Positions 30,217 through 39,147 of a stretch of DNA of 41,157 nucleotides are shown here, one piece after another. Source of the stretch: Oscillospiraceae bacterium Zagget12. GTDB lineage: Bacteria; Bacillota; Clostridia; UBA1381. Each line of letters begins with the position of its first letter. Position 1 is the stretch's first letter. A program made the translations under genes and the position numbers. The notes beneath the pieces were generated by a model, which searched no databases, had not been told where the DNA came from, and saw nothing but the letters and a program-made list of their open reading frames with translations. The stretch spans positions 1-41,157 of the forward strand of contig MSHM01000003.1 in assembly GCA_001941225.1 (NCBI GenBank), given 5' to 3'.

Positions 30217-30876
30217 GGTATACACAGCGCCCTCGTGGCTGTCGCCCTCCGTTTCTCCGTAGCCCGGGAAATGCTTAAGCACACTCCATATACCGGCGTT
30301 GTTCATCGCCGCCACGGTCTGCGCGACAAAATCCGCCGTTTCCTCGTAGCCCTTGCCAAAGCTGCGGTCATATATATAAGCGGAGGTGTCCGTGGCAACG
30401 TCGGCTACCGGCGCGAGATTCATATTGATGCCGAGGCTCAAAAGCAGCTCGGATTTCTCCGCCGCGTCAGCGACAACCGCCTCCATACCGCCCTCATTAT
30501 AGATTTCCTGCGGCGATTTGTATTTTTCCGGAGCAAGGTTGGGATTCGCGCTAACGCGCACGACCGTTCCGCCCTCCTCGTCAACTCCGATTATAAGAGG
30601 TATTTCGCTTTTCGATTGGAATCCCTCTATTTTGCTTATTGCCTCGTCCTTTGTCAAGCCGTCAAAATCGCGTTGGAACATAAGTATTCCGGCGGGATTT
30701 AAGGACATCAGTTCGTCCATGCTCTCCTCCTCGGGACAGCGCACAAATAGGATTTGTCCCACCTTTTCTTCGACGGACATCGTGTCTGTCAACGGTTTTT
30801 CGCTTGCGCCCAAGCCGCACCCCGCCGCGGATAATAATATAATTGCGGCGGCTGTAAGCGATAGTAATTTTTTCAT
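30157..30876 (-). CDS. NagZ-like GH3 beta-N-acetylglucosaminidase lipoprotein, N-terminal part (frameshifted)
   Basis: The reverse frame starts MKKLLSLTAAAIILLSAAGC, a signal peptide with lipobox SAAGC, so the enzyme would be anchored outside the cell. GH3 motifs follow: SVEEKVGQILFVRCPEE, NPAGILMFQRDFDGL, IPLIIGVDEEGGTVVRVS, SLGINMNLAPVADVATD, YIYDRSFGKGYEET and SVLKHFPGYGETEGDSHEGA. After VYTEK an A7 run shifts the frame and the protein would end in unrelated sequence. With A6 it would be a full enzyme of about 350 residues. Such enzymes recycle peptidoglycan or cut N-acetylglucosamine from glycans. Confidence 0.88.
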   Translation of the reverse strand: MKKLLSLTAAAIILLSAAGCGLGASEKPLTDTMSVEEKVGQILFVRCPEEESMDELMSLNPAGILMFQRDFDGLTKDEAISKIEGFQSKSEIPLIIGVDEEGGTVVRVSANPNLAPEKYKSPQEIYNEGGMEAVVADAAEKSELLLSLGINMNLAPVADVATDTSAYIYDRSFGKGYEETADFVAQTVAAMNNAGIWSVLKHFPGYGETEGDSHEGAVYTEKKRRGYKKYRFCSVQGGH

Positions 30877-30901
30877 TTGTGGTTTCCTTTCATATTAAAT
30901 T

Positions 30902-30961
30902 TCGGGCGACCACAAGGGTCGCCCCTACGAACGGGTCGTCGGGGGCGACGACCACTACGAA
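30902..30961. repeat. Dispersed GC-rich repeat pair
   Basis: GGGCGACCACAAGGGTCGCC followed by CCTACGAA, then GGGTCGTCGGGGGCGACGACC. Two palindromic units of the GTAGGGGCG family, between the nagZ-like and GH51-SLH genes. Confidence 0.75.
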
Positions 30962-30996
30962 TAACACGGTATTTATAGTATCGCTCCGCAAAGCTT

Positions 30997-33900
30997 TTAA
31001 TTTACCGCCTTAAGTATCTCCTCATATGCCCAGTGGCTCGGTAATACGTCGCTGAACGGGTTTTCCTCAACGCTGAAATCATCTCTTCCAAGTGCGCGGT
31101 TCAGCATCGTAACCGCCTCGGCACGCGTGATTGTGCCGTCGGGAACAAACGCTCCGGAAGTATATCCCGATACATAGCTCTTATCGCTCATCGCGTTTAT
31201 ATATCCCCTCGCCCAAAAGCTCTCGGAAACATCGGTAAATTTCGACTCTCCGTCAATCGGTTCAACACCGAGATAATTGCATAAAATGACGCAGAACTCC
31301 GCGCGCGTTATATTGTTTTCCGGCTTAAAGACTGTTCCGCCGTAGCCGGAAATATATTCGTTTTCCGCCATAAAATTAACATAATTCGCGTACCACGCGT
31401 TTTTCGAAACATCATCAAAGACATTCTCGTATTCCGCTGTTTCGTCAATGCCCGCTATTTTTGAAATTATCGTAGCCGCCTCGGCTCTTGTTATATTGCC
31501 GTCGGGTCTGAATGTGCCGTCCTCATAGCCTGAAATATACGGCGTGTGATTTGCCGGCTTATCCGCCGCCGACAAATGAATAATGCTAAGCGAATTTGCG
31601 GGCGCGTTATATGTAAAGCTGTCAGCCGCGTTCGTTATTTCCCCATCGACAGGCACAATCGCGTTCTTGTTTTCAAGGCTGTTTTCAAGGGCGGTATCGC
31701 CGGACATAACAGTAACTTTAGCCTCGGAGCTTGTTACGCTCATACCGTCTATATTTATGCCCGTATCAACGGCGCTGTCCATTGTGTTTACAAGCTTTAC
31801 AATAACCTCGCCCGATTCCTCGTCATAAACGCTTGACGCGTATACGGGGCCGTATTCCTTAGGCTTTACATATGAGCAAATAAACTCGCCGTTCATATAC
31901 GCCTTTATCTCATAATCCGTAACCTCAACCCTTATATCGTACCACTCGTTATCTTCGATGTGTACACTGCCCACATAGGACTGCTCCGCCACATTTCCGG
32001 TTTCCGCGCTCACGCCGTCAACAATATGCTGTACCTTTGCCGTTGTGTTGCTCCAACCGCCTATGTTTACACGGTAGTAATTCAGCGCGTCCTCCGCTGC
32101 GACGCCAATCTGGAATCCCTCGCCGCCGGCGGTCTTTTTCGCTTTAAGTGACAGCGTGTAATTATTCATATCGGGACTTGCGTAAAAGCACACGCAGCCG
32201 GTTTGATCGGAGGTTTGAACAATGGAGCCGTCCTCGTTTATCGACCATTCGCCGTTTGAGGTTTCAAAGCCTTGCTCATTCAGCGCGGCGGAGCTGTCAA
32301 GCTCGATTTCATATTCGCCGTCAGCCGTTTCAACAGTAATATCGCTAAATTCATTATGCGTTCCCCATGACGCTACGGCAATGCCGCCATGGAAGGCATT
32401 GTCCTTTTCAATGCCGTTCAATTCCACCTCGGTCGAAAGCGAGTAATCACCACGATTGTTTGAGAACAGAGACTGCACATAATAATTCGGCGTAAGCATA
32501 TAATCGTCGTTCGTGAACCAAATCATATTCGCCGCGGACCACTGCACATTGCCGTACTTCGCGAACATCGGCGCGTAGCTCGCCATACGCACTACGTCCG
32601 CGTTGCGCTCAAGTCCCGTCATATACGCCGCCTCGGAGAGCGCATTGTACCAGGTGTTGCCCTTTGACGCGTACTCGCCCAGGAACACCTTTGTATTCGT
32701 GTCGCGGCGATAGCTGTCGTAACGGTAAACGTGCTGTCTGAACCAGTCCGCCGTTTCATAATAATGCTCGTCCATAAGGTCGGCTAATTCCGTGTTTTCG
32801 TTCGCCCAGTTCCAAGCAAGGTCGTTTGAGGTTCCGCTTGACGCGGTGCCGGACGTTGTTATAATATTAATATCGGGATACTGCTCATGTATCTGCTTTG
32901 CAAATTCCGCGTAACGCTCAAAATAAATCTCGTCGTACTGCTCATTTCCGATACCGATATATTTTAAATCAAACGGCTCCTCGTGTCCCATTTCGATACG
33001 CTTTTGAACCCATTCGTTACTTGTGTCGGTGCCGTTCGCGAACGCGATTAAGTCAAGCGCGTCGTCTATATACGGCTGTAAATCGTCCATGGGAACAAGA
33101 TATTCCTCGTCTTGAGAGCTGCCGCTCCTTACCTGACACGCCATACCGCAGTTCAAAATGGGTACGGGCTCCATTCCCAAATCCTCGCACATTTGGAAAT
33201 ACTCGTAAAATCCGAGTCCGTAGGTCATCATATACGGCTCGGTCGCGGACGGGTTCCAAATGTTTATCATTTCCTTACGTTCGGAAACATCGCCGATTGT
33301 GTCCTTCCAATTCCATGCCGTTTCCATAGTCTGTCCCTCAACGGCACAGCCGCCCGGGAAACGCAGAAACGACGGGTGCATTTCCTCCAATGCCTCCATT
33401 AAATCCTTGCGAAGTCCGTGTCCCTTGTAGGTATCCTCGGGAATAAGCGAAATCATATCGACGTCCGCGCTGTCTGCGGTATTTTTCACAACCAATTCAG
33501 CCGCCGACGATGTTTCGGTCGGCGTGATTTCAGCCTCTGCCGTTTGCCAGCCGTCACCCTCGCTTTTAACGCTTACCTCCGCGCCGCCGACAGTAACGGT
33601 AAATTCGCCCGCGCCGTTTACATACATTGAGAAATTATACTTTTCTCCCGCGGTTACGCTCATTCCTTGAAAGCCGTCGTTTGTAACGGACGCGCCCGCG
33701 CCCAGCGTAATATATGTCGGATTGTTTTCGTGTATCGGGTTTTCGGTGTTCACGCTGACATCGCCATCCGTTTCCCACGAATATAAATGCTCGTTATCCT
33801 CAATCTCAAACGAGCGGTTCTGAACAAGCTCCGCGTACAATCCGCCGTCTGCGGCACTGTTGATGTCCTCAAAGAACAAGCCCCACATTATATCGGAAAT

Positions 33901-34875
33901 ATCCTTACTGCGGTCGGACGCGTCGATATTTACGGTATACGGAGTTTCATTTTTACCTGTGACATAGAGCGTGTATTCGCGCGACACATCACCGATATTC
34001 GCCGTAAGCGTAACGGTTTCGGCGGTTTCGTTATGCTTTACCTCGCCCGTTTCGGTGTCTATCAGACCGAGATTGTCCTTTTCCGCCCATATCAAAGCGT
34101 CATATTGGGGTAGGTCGATTTTATCGCCCGTAACAATTTGCTCATTTTCGATTGAATATGTGTCAAGAAGTATTTCGGGATTTATCTCCCCCTCCGACAT
34201 TACCGCGCAAACCTCGTCGCGGTCAAGCGCGCTGTCATATATGCGGAAGTCGTCCACCGCCGCCGCAAGGTACGCGTCGCCGTCATAATGGGATTTACCT
34301 ATGTAATTAAGCTCGTCCTTTACATCGGAAAGATTTTGAATCCCCGATTTCGACTGCACAAGCAAGCCGTTTCTGTAATATGACACCGTGCCGTTATCAA
34401 CGGTTACAGCGTAATGTACCCAGTCTCTGACGGTTTCCTGCGCGCAGTCCATAGTGTCGGTCGCGGACGGAGATTTTATTTCAACTCTTGCCGCGCCGCC
34501 GCTGTAGGGTGCAAAGAAAAAGTTGTTGTTTGAGTCGGTTCCCAAGTCAAATACTCTGCCCCAGGTTGTGAATTTGGTGATATTTACCCACGCGGTAATC
34601 GTCATACTGTCGGATATTATATCGGACGGCAGCAGCGCATAGCCGTCAACGCCGTCAAGCAAAAGCGCCTTGCCGATATTTCCGTCCTCCGTGACGCTTG
34701 CGCCGCCCGAAAGTATCAGCGCGTTTTCACCGCTCTCGTCCGCAAGCTCGGCATCGCCGTCAAATGTGTAGCGCAAAACAGGCTCCGGCATATCCTGCGC
34801 CGCATAGCCGATTGCGGGCAGCGACGCAAACGCTGTTACAGCCGCCGTTATCGCGGAAATTAATCTTTTTTTCAT
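30997..34875 (-). CDS. Surface-anchored GH51 arabinofuranosidase with LamG and SLH domains
   Basis: A 1292-residue exported enzyme. A signal peptide (about 1-25, ending GYAAQ) leads to a LamG-like domain (about 30-230, VLRYTFDGDAELADESGENA), a small Ig-like domain (about 235-310) and a GH51 catalytic region that starts SDIMWGLFFEDINSAADGGL. The likely acid/base is Glu645 in IGIGNEQYD and the nucleophile Glu734 in VFLGEYASKG. A second LamG-like domain (about 880-1010) follows. Three SLH repeats end the protein: TPYISGYEDGTFRPDGNITR, YISGYGGTVFKPENNITRAE and YVSGYTSGAFVPDGTITRAE, which bind secondary cell-wall polymer. It therefore works on polymer outside the cell, complementing the intracellular GH51 enzyme. 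GGAGAGG lies before the ATG at 34875. Confidence 0.95.
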   Translation of the reverse strand: MKKRLISAITAAVTAFASLPAIGYAAQDMPEPVLRYTFDGDAELADESGENALILSGGASVTEDGNIGKALLLDGVDGYALLPSDIISDSMTITAWVNITKFTTWGRVFDLGTDSNNNFFFAPYSGGAARVEIKSPSATDTMDCAQETVRDWVHYAVTVDNGTVSYYRNGLLVQSKSGIQNLSDVKDELNYIGKSHYDGDAYLAAAVDDFRIYDSALDRDEVCAVMSEGEINPEILLDTYSIENEQIVTGDKIDLPQYDALIWAEKDNLGLIDTETGEVKHNETAETVTLTANIGDVSREYTLYVTGKNETPYTVNIDASDRSKDISDIMWGLFFEDINSAADGGLYAELVQNRSFEIEDNEHLYSWETDGDVSVNTENPIHENNPTYITLGAGASVTNDGFQGMSVTAGEKYNFSMYVNGAGEFTVTVGGAEVSVKSEGDGWQTAEAEITPTETSSAAELVVKNTADSADVDMISLIPEDTYKGHGLRKDLMEALEEMHPSFLRFPGGCAVEGQTMETAWNWKDTIGDVSERKEMINIWNPSATEPYMMTYGLGFYEYFQMCEDLGMEPVPILNCGMACQVRSGSSQDEEYLVPMDDLQPYIDDALDLIAFANGTDTSNEWVQKRIEMGHEEPFDLKYIGIGNEQYDEIYFERYAEFAKQIHEQYPDINIITTSGTASSGTSNDLAWNWANENTELADLMDEHYYETADWFRQHVYRYDSYRRDTNTKVFLGEYASKGNTWYNALSEAAYMTGLERNADVVRMASYAPMFAKYGNVQWSAANMIWFTNDDYMLTPNYYVQSLFSNNRGDYSLSTEVELNGIEKDNAFHGGIAVASWGTHNEFSDITVETADGEYEIELDSSAALNEQGFETSNGEWSINEDGSIVQTSDQTGCVCFYASPDMNNYTLSLKAKKTAGGEGFQIGVAAEDALNYYRVNIGGWSNTTAKVQHIVDGVSAETGNVAEQSYVGSVHIEDNEWYDIRVEVTDYEIKAYMNGEFICSYVKPKEYGPVYASSVYDEESGEVIVKLVNTMDSAVDTGINIDGMSVTSSEAKVTVMSGDTALENSLENKNAIVPVDGEITNAADSFTYNAPANSLSIIHLSAADKPANHTPYISGYEDGTFRPDGNITRAEAATIISKIAGIDETAEYENVFDDVSKNAWYANYVNFMAENEYISGYGGTVFKPENNITRAEFCVILCNYLGVEPIDGESKFTDVSESFWARGYINAMSDKSYVSGYTSGAFVPDGTITRAEAVTMLNRALGRDDFSVEENPFSDVLPSHWAYEEILKAVN

Positions 34876-34967
34876 TGTTTTTCCTCTCCTTTATGGTAAG
34901 TTTTTTATATACATAGTTAATGGGCGAACACTGTTCGCCCCTACGAAACAAGAGAATTTTGTCGTCG

Positions 34968-35181
34968 GGTGTAAGGCTCCCTTGTTAAAGGGAGCCGGCG
35001 CTAATGGGAATGTTACGTAAGACCCCTCAGTCGCCTGTGGCGACAGCTCCCCTCGTAGGGGAGCCTTTCGGGTCGTCGGGGTGCCGACCCCTACGAAATC
35101 AAATCCACATTCGCGGCAACGCTCTGCAAGCCTCCACTACTAGGGGAGGTGGCGCGGCGTAAGCCGTGACGGAGGGGTTTA
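34968..35181. repeat. Array of dispersed palindromic repeats
   Basis: AGGCTCCCTTGTTAAAGGGA opens the array; GACCCCTCAGTCGCCTGTGG then CGACAGCTCCCCTCGTAGG GG-type stems follow, and a further unit with CGGCGTAAGCCGTGACGGAG ends near 35181. These are the same families as 2801-2850 and 11257-11350, in the opposite orientation for the GAGGGG end. Confidence 0.75.
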
Positions 35182-35198
35182 TTCAAACGCAATTCTCT

Positions 35199-35267
35199 GC
35201 AACGGCTACAAGCCTACAATTTGCAACGCAAATTGTAGGCTTAGAGCCATAGGCTCGTAGCCGTTGC
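35199..35267. other. Perfect three-way-junction palindrome (69 nt)
   Basis: Outer arms GCAACGGCTAC (35199-35209) and GTAGCCGTTGC (35257-35267) pair over 11 bp. Inside are two complete hairpins: AAGCCTACAATTTGC with GCAAATTGTAGGCTT (15 bp, loop AAC) and GAGCC with GGCTC (5 bp, loop ATA). Only one base (35243) is left unpaired at the junction. No T-run follows on either strand. Confidence 0.88.
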
Positions 35268-35331
35268 CAAAAAGGTGGCACACGCCATAGGCGGGTGACG
35301 GATGAGGGATTCGGGCGCCCAATGGGCGCCC

Positions 35332-36381
35332 CTACGATGCGTTCTTACGGGCGCGCCAAATACATTCCGTTACATACTGTTCCAGTGCCGCCCAATCCTC
35401 AATTCTGCCCTCTTTTATGGCGAGGTCAATTTCCGCGACGCGGCGCGTCATCCACGCAAGCGAATCAACGCCAAATCCCGCCGCGCTGTCTATATACTTC
35501 CTTGCAATATACGCCGAAACACCCAGTTTTGCGGCAATCTCTCCTTGAGTCGCTCCGCGCATAAGCTTTACGCGCAGCATTTTCTCAAATGTTGAGAACA
35601 TCAGATAAATCACCGGAAACGCATCTTTATCGGTATTTTTTAAATCCATCAAAGTCGCCGCCGCTGTGCGCGTATCTCCCGCCATAATCGCGTCCGTAAG
35701 TTTAAACACAATCACCTGAATTGACTTTGACACCACGCGGTCAATATCGCTCTTATATATTTCCTTATCGCAAAAATCAAACAGCTTTTGCAGCTCGTTA
35801 TTTATATTATTAAGTCCCGGGTCGCACAGTGTTATGAGATAATAGGCGTTTTGCTTGGACATTTTCTTTTTCGCGTCAAGGCACTGCTTAACCACCCATG
35901 TGACCAGCTCCGCCTCGCTCAAATAATTAAACTCGACTGCCGTTCCGGATTTTAAAAGCGCCTTATACAAGGAGCTGCGCTTATCCACGCTTGTTTCATC
36001 AAAAATCACCACGGTATCATCGGATATACGCTTAAACTTCTCCGTCCAAAACGCCTTTAATTCATCGGTTGAATATGCGTCCTCCTTAGCCCTTTTCGGC
36101 TTGAAAATGCCGCTGTCTTTAATGTGTATCAGCTTTTTATCCGTCATCATCGGAAAGCTTTCCCACGCGTCGTCATACTCGGAAAACGGCACGTCCGCGC
36201 CGTTAAGCTTTATATGATTAAACTCCGGAAAGCCTCCGTCCGGAATACGCTCAACAACCTTTTTCACGTAAAAATCCTTACGAAAATCCTCTTCTCCGTA
36301 AAACAAGTACAAGGGTGACAATTTACCGTCCTTAATCTGTTTTTTCAATTTTAACAAGCTGTCGTTTTTCTTTGCCGCCAT
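35332..36381 (-). CDS. holA: DNA polymerase III delta subunit
   Basis: A 349-residue clamp-loader subunit that opens the sliding clamp. It starts KKQIKDGKLSPLYLFYGEED, the usual HolA beginning, continues with VVERIPDGGFPEFNHIKLNG, SFPMMTDKKLIHIKDSGIF and VVIFDETSVDKRSSLYKALL, and has the C-terminal domain LTDAIMAGDTRTAAATLMDL and FSTFEKMLRVKLMRGATQGE. Length and order are normal. It follows comEC with a gap of 2 bases, an arrangement very common in Bacillota, so both are one operon. Confidence 0.95.
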   Translation of the reverse strand: MAAKKNDSLLKLKKQIKDGKLSPLYLFYGEEDFRKDFYVKKVVERIPDGGFPEFNHIKLNGADVPFSEYDDAWESFPMMTDKKLIHIKDSGIFKPKRAKEDAYSTDELKAFWTEKFKRISDDTVVIFDETSVDKRSSLYKALLKSGTAVEFNYLSEAELVTWVVKQCLDAKKKMSKQNAYYLITLCDPGLNNINNELQKLFDFCDKEIYKSDIDRVVSKSIQVIVFKLTDAIMAGDTRTAAATLMDLKNTDKDAFPVIYLMFSTFEKMLRVKLMRGATQGEIAAKLGVSAYIARKYIDSAAGFGVDSLAWMTRRVAEIDLAIKEGRIEDWAALEQYVTECIWRARKNAS

Positions 36382-36383
36382 AA

Positions 36384-38693
36384 CTATCTCCTATCAAATG
36401 TATCTATTCTTGCACTGCCGTCCTTTTCGACGGTAAATATTATATCTCCGTCATAATCCGTGCGGAACAGCTCGGTATCCTTAAGGGTTTCAAGCGTTTC
36501 ACTGCTCGGCAGCGCGTAAGTGTTATCCTCTCCGACGCTTATAACCGCGTATTTCGGGCTGACCGCCTCCACCCATTCCTCGCTTGCGGCGGATTTGGAG
36601 CCGTGATGAGCCACCTTTAACAAATCGGCGTGAGAAATCTTTCCCGCGTCAATCAGATTTTTCTCGGCAAACGCGGACATATCTCCGGTAAACACAGCCG
36701 AAAACTCGCCATATTCCACATAATACACATACGAGGTGTCATTTTCATCATCGCTTATCGCGGTCTTTTTCGCCGGCGGAATTATGCGGATTGTCATTCC
36801 GTTATTATATGTAAGCAGAGTTTCCTGCGATATATAATGCACTTTGGTTCCGTTTTCCGCCGCCACGCTCTCAAGCGCAGTTCTCCACTCACTGCCCTCC
36901 ATATTATCCGGAAGAAACAGATTTCTTACCTTTATATTCTCTATCGCGGCTATGATTCCCTGAACGTGGTCCTGATGATAATGGCTGACAAACGCGCTGT
37001 CCACGGTTGTTATATTCTCCGATTTGAGATATTCCAGATACACCTTTTCGCCGGGATTATAGTCCGAATAAGCATTTCCGCCGCCTCCGTCTATCAGAAT
37101 ATTAAAGCGGTACGGCGCACTGATAAGCGCTCCGTCGCCCTGTCCCACATTCACAAAGGTAATCTCCACGTCATCTATTCTCGATATTTCACAGAGCACT
37201 GTCGATGTCATAAGCGCCGCCGCGACGAATAACGCTATTTTCGCGTGTTTCTTCTTATTTTTGATATACTTAACCGCCGCGACAACAATAAGCATATATA
37301 TAAAAAGCTGCAATATGTCCGGTTTAGGCGGCGAAACATTTAAAAATTTCAATTTATCTATCAATATCGGTATGCGTTTTATCAAAAACAGCATAAGGCT
37401 GACCGCTTGATGTATAATCGGCGCGGTATGGAACAGCGCAAGCATACCGATAAGCAGCGGCGAAAACACCACCACCGCCGCTACGCACGGCAGCATCACA
37501 AATGAAACCAATATCGAGTAAAACGACACGTCGCTAAAGAAGTACGCCGTAACCGGAATAAGTCCCACCGTGCATATAAGTCCCAATGTCACGCTTTTAC
37601 GCAAATATCTGAATTTTAAAAATTTCAGCCTTTCATACACATAATCGAAAAAGTAATATATCAGCACGCTTGAAAGCATAGACATTACAAATCCCATATC
37701 GAAATATATAAGCGGATTTATCAAGCCCATAATAATCGCCGTCATACCGAGTACGTCCAAATAATACACCTTTCCGAAACGGCTTTTCAAAAACGTGAAC
37801 AAAATCAGCATTATGCTCAGCTTTACAAATACCGCGTTTGAAAAATTCACCGCCGCATATATAATAAGTAGAAACACGGTAAGCGCGTCGCGCGTTCTTT
37901 TTTTAAACGCGCTCAAAACAAGCGCTATCAGCGACATAAACAGCATAATATGCAAAAACGCGGGATAGAAAAATCTTTTTGTGCCCGTCCTTGTCAGAAT
38001 TTTATCAAAGTCCTCCGAAAATTCCTTTTTATTACCCGTCAGCACAGCTTTCAAAATCGCGTTGTAATCACCGCTGTAATTATTGTCTATCACGTTTGAA
38101 ACAAAATTCTTTACGCTCATTCCAAAGGCATAAGGAGAATAGTCCTTTATTTCCTCCGATGCCGGCTGTATATCGGCGGAATATATTTTAAAGAATATTC
38201 CTTTGCTTTTATAATATTTAATCAAGTCGAAGCTGTTTTCATTCAATTTCTGCGGAATACCCTCGACAATTCCCGAAAACACCACGGTATCTCCGTATTC
38301 AAATCCCGACACGGCGGTCAAAAGTATCTTTTCGCGAAGTTCCTTTTCCTCCCCGGACTGCTCCGCCTTTCGCACGTCAATCACATACTGCACGTTATCG
38401 TCGGATTTTTGCGGAATTTCCGCGACGCGTCCGGTAAGCGTTACATACCGCTCCTCATACTCCGACAAATCTCTAAGAGAATCGCTCATTCCGTAGTGAT
38501 ACAAAAGAATACCCAGCGTGAACGCGGATAAAAATATTAGTATTTTTATATCGAATTTATGTTTAAAACAAGCCTTAACTGTCAATACCATAATCAGGGA
38601 TATTAAGAATAATATTGCAAATCCCGCCGAAATACGCTCGCCGAGATAAATTCCCGATGCAAAGAATACTGCTATCTTGATATATTCAGCCAT
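36384..38693 (-). CDS. comEC: Competence protein ComEC/Rec2 (DNA uptake channel)
   Basis: A 769-residue membrane protein. The N-terminal part has three membrane helices and a DUF4131-type OB-like domain (about 80-170, RVAEIPQKSDDNVQYVIDVR). The competence domain (about 200-480) has many helices, with GNKKEFSEDFDKILTRTGTK and later LGLICTVGLIPVTAYFFSDV. The C-terminal metallo-beta-lactamase domain has VNVGQGDGALISAPYRFNIL, IDGGG, SHYHQDHVQGI, FTGDMS and LLKVAHHGSKSAASEEWVEA, so the putative nuclease site is complete. ComEC carries DNA across the membrane in transformation. A TTGCAA-17-TATAAT promoter lies just upstream. Confidence 0.95.
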   Translation of the reverse strand: MAEYIKIAVFFASGIYLGERISAGFAILFLISLIMVLTVKACFKHKFDIKILIFLSAFTLGILLYHYGMSDSLRDLSEYEERYVTLTGRVAEIPQKSDDNVQYVIDVRKAEQSGEEKELREKILLTAVSGFEYGDTVVFSGIVEGIPQKLNENSFDLIKYYKSKGIFFKIYSADIQPASEEIKDYSPYAFGMSVKNFVSNVIDNNYSGDYNAILKAVLTGNKKEFSEDFDKILTRTGTKRFFYPAFLHIMLFMSLIALVLSAFKKRTRDALTVFLLIIYAAVNFSNAVFVKLSIMLILFTFLKSRFGKVYYLDVLGMTAIIMGLINPLIYFDMGFVMSMLSSVLIYYFFDYVYERLKFLKFRYLRKSVTLGLICTVGLIPVTAYFFSDVSFYSILVSFVMLPCVAAVVVFSPLLIGMLALFHTAPIIHQAVSLMLFLIKRIPILIDKLKFLNVSPPKPDILQLFIYMLIVVAAVKYIKNKKKHAKIALFVAAALMTSTVLCEISRIDDVEITFVNVGQGDGALISAPYRFNILIDGGGGNAYSDYNPGEKVYLEYLKSENITTVDSAFVSHYHQDHVQGIIAAIENIKVRNLFLPDNMEGSEWRTALESVAAENGTKVHYISQETLLTYNNGMTIRIIPPAKKTAISDDENDTSYVYYVEYGEFSAVFTGDMSAFAEKNLIDAGKISHADLLKVAHHGSKSAASEEWVEAVSPKYAVISVGEDNTYALPSSETLETLKDTELFRTDYDGDIIFTVEKDGSARIDTFDRR

Positions 38694-38716
38694 AGTATAA
38701 ACTCCTTTATTAGTTT

Positions 38717-38745
38717 ATTATATCAAATTGGCGTTTTCATTGCAA
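38717..38745 (-). promoter_or_regulatory. comEC promoter
   Basis: On the reverse strand TTGCAA (38745-38740), 17 bp, TATAAT (38722-38717), with the ATG at 38693. Confidence 0.7.
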
Positions 38746-38750
38746 CGAAT

Positions 38751-38785
38751 TGTAACTTTTGTAATATATGTAATGTATTTGTAAC
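38751..38785 (+). promoter_or_regulatory. TGTAAY array including a WalR-type box
   Basis: TGTAAC, TGTAAT, TGTAAT and TGTAAC occur within 35 bases. The last two form TGTAAT-N5-TGTAAC (38769-38785), matching the WalR (YycF) pattern TGTWAH-N5-TGTWAH. WalR controls cell-wall hydrolases such as NlpC/P60 proteins in Bacillota. The box is 24 bp from the comEC -35 but about 240 bp from the hydrolase promoter, so the target is uncertain. Confidence 0.5.
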
Positions 38786-38929
38786 ATAGTTGTCTGTTAT
38801 TTTTCCGACACAGAGGAAGATGCTTGTAATTTTGCTGTAATATTAGCTTATTTTTTAGAATTTTTCAAAAAAATTAAGTTTTGTTAATTATTACACCATA
38901 ATCAAAGATTATAATATATTTATAGGTGA

Positions 38930-38996
38930 TTTTGCACAAAATATACCCTCATTTTTGTTGCAAAACGCGATTTTATATTACTGTTTTGTTGCAAAA
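38930..38996. repeat. Operator-like repeats TTTTGTTGCAAAA
   Basis: TTTTGCACAAAA (38930-38941) is an imperfect palindrome, and TTTTGTTGCAAAA occurs twice (38953-38965 and 38984-38996), starts 31 bp apart. They lie 26-90 bases upstream of the hydrolase promoter and may be regulator sites. Confidence 0.5.
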
Positions 38997-39021
38997 TAAC
39001 TACAAACAGATTAAAAAAGGG

Positions 39022-39050
39022 TTGACAAATGATTAAATAGGGTGTATAAT
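39022..39050 (+). promoter_or_regulatory. Promoter of the NlpC/P60 gene
   Basis: TTGACA (39022-39027), 17 bp, TATAAT (39045-39050): a perfect match, with a leader of about 90 bases. Confidence 0.88.
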
Positions 39051-39147
39051 CACCTTTGTAATGTTTTGGAAACATTTCAGCAATCAAATTGCAAACTTGG
39101 TAAATTTATTGAAATATATTTACCTGAAATATTGGAGGTTTTAATTT

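Larger units (their letters stand above)
34876..35331. other. Gene-free repeat cluster between GH51-SLH and holA
   Basis: About 455 bases without a gene. They hold at least five palindromic repeat units: GGGCGAACACTGTTCGCCC (34922-34940), the GGCTCCCTT...GGGAGCC and CAGTCGCC...GGCGACAGCTCCCC units (34968-35065), a GGGTCG...CGACCC unit (about 35069-35092), CTCCACTACTAGGGGAGGTG and GGAGGGGTTT (35132-35180), the three-way-junction palindrome (35199-35267) and GGGCGCCCAATGGGCGCCC (35311-35329). Confidence 0.75.
38694..39147. other. AT-rich divergent control region between comEC and the NlpC/P60 gene
   Basis: About 450 bases without a gene. It holds the comEC promoter, an array of TGTAAY words (38751-38785), three TTTTGnnnCAAAA-type sites (38930-38996), the NlpC/P60 promoter (39022-39050) and a leader hairpin AATGTTT-TGG-AAACATT (about 39060-39076). 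Confidence 0.6.

Noticed and set aside
30121-30702. Rightward open frame of 193 codons over nagZ
   Set aside because: It mirrors the conserved GH3 sequence and has no ribosome site.
34876-35331. CRISPR array in the repeat cluster
   Set aside because: Repeats are of different lengths and sequences, palindromic and without regular spacers; no cas genes.
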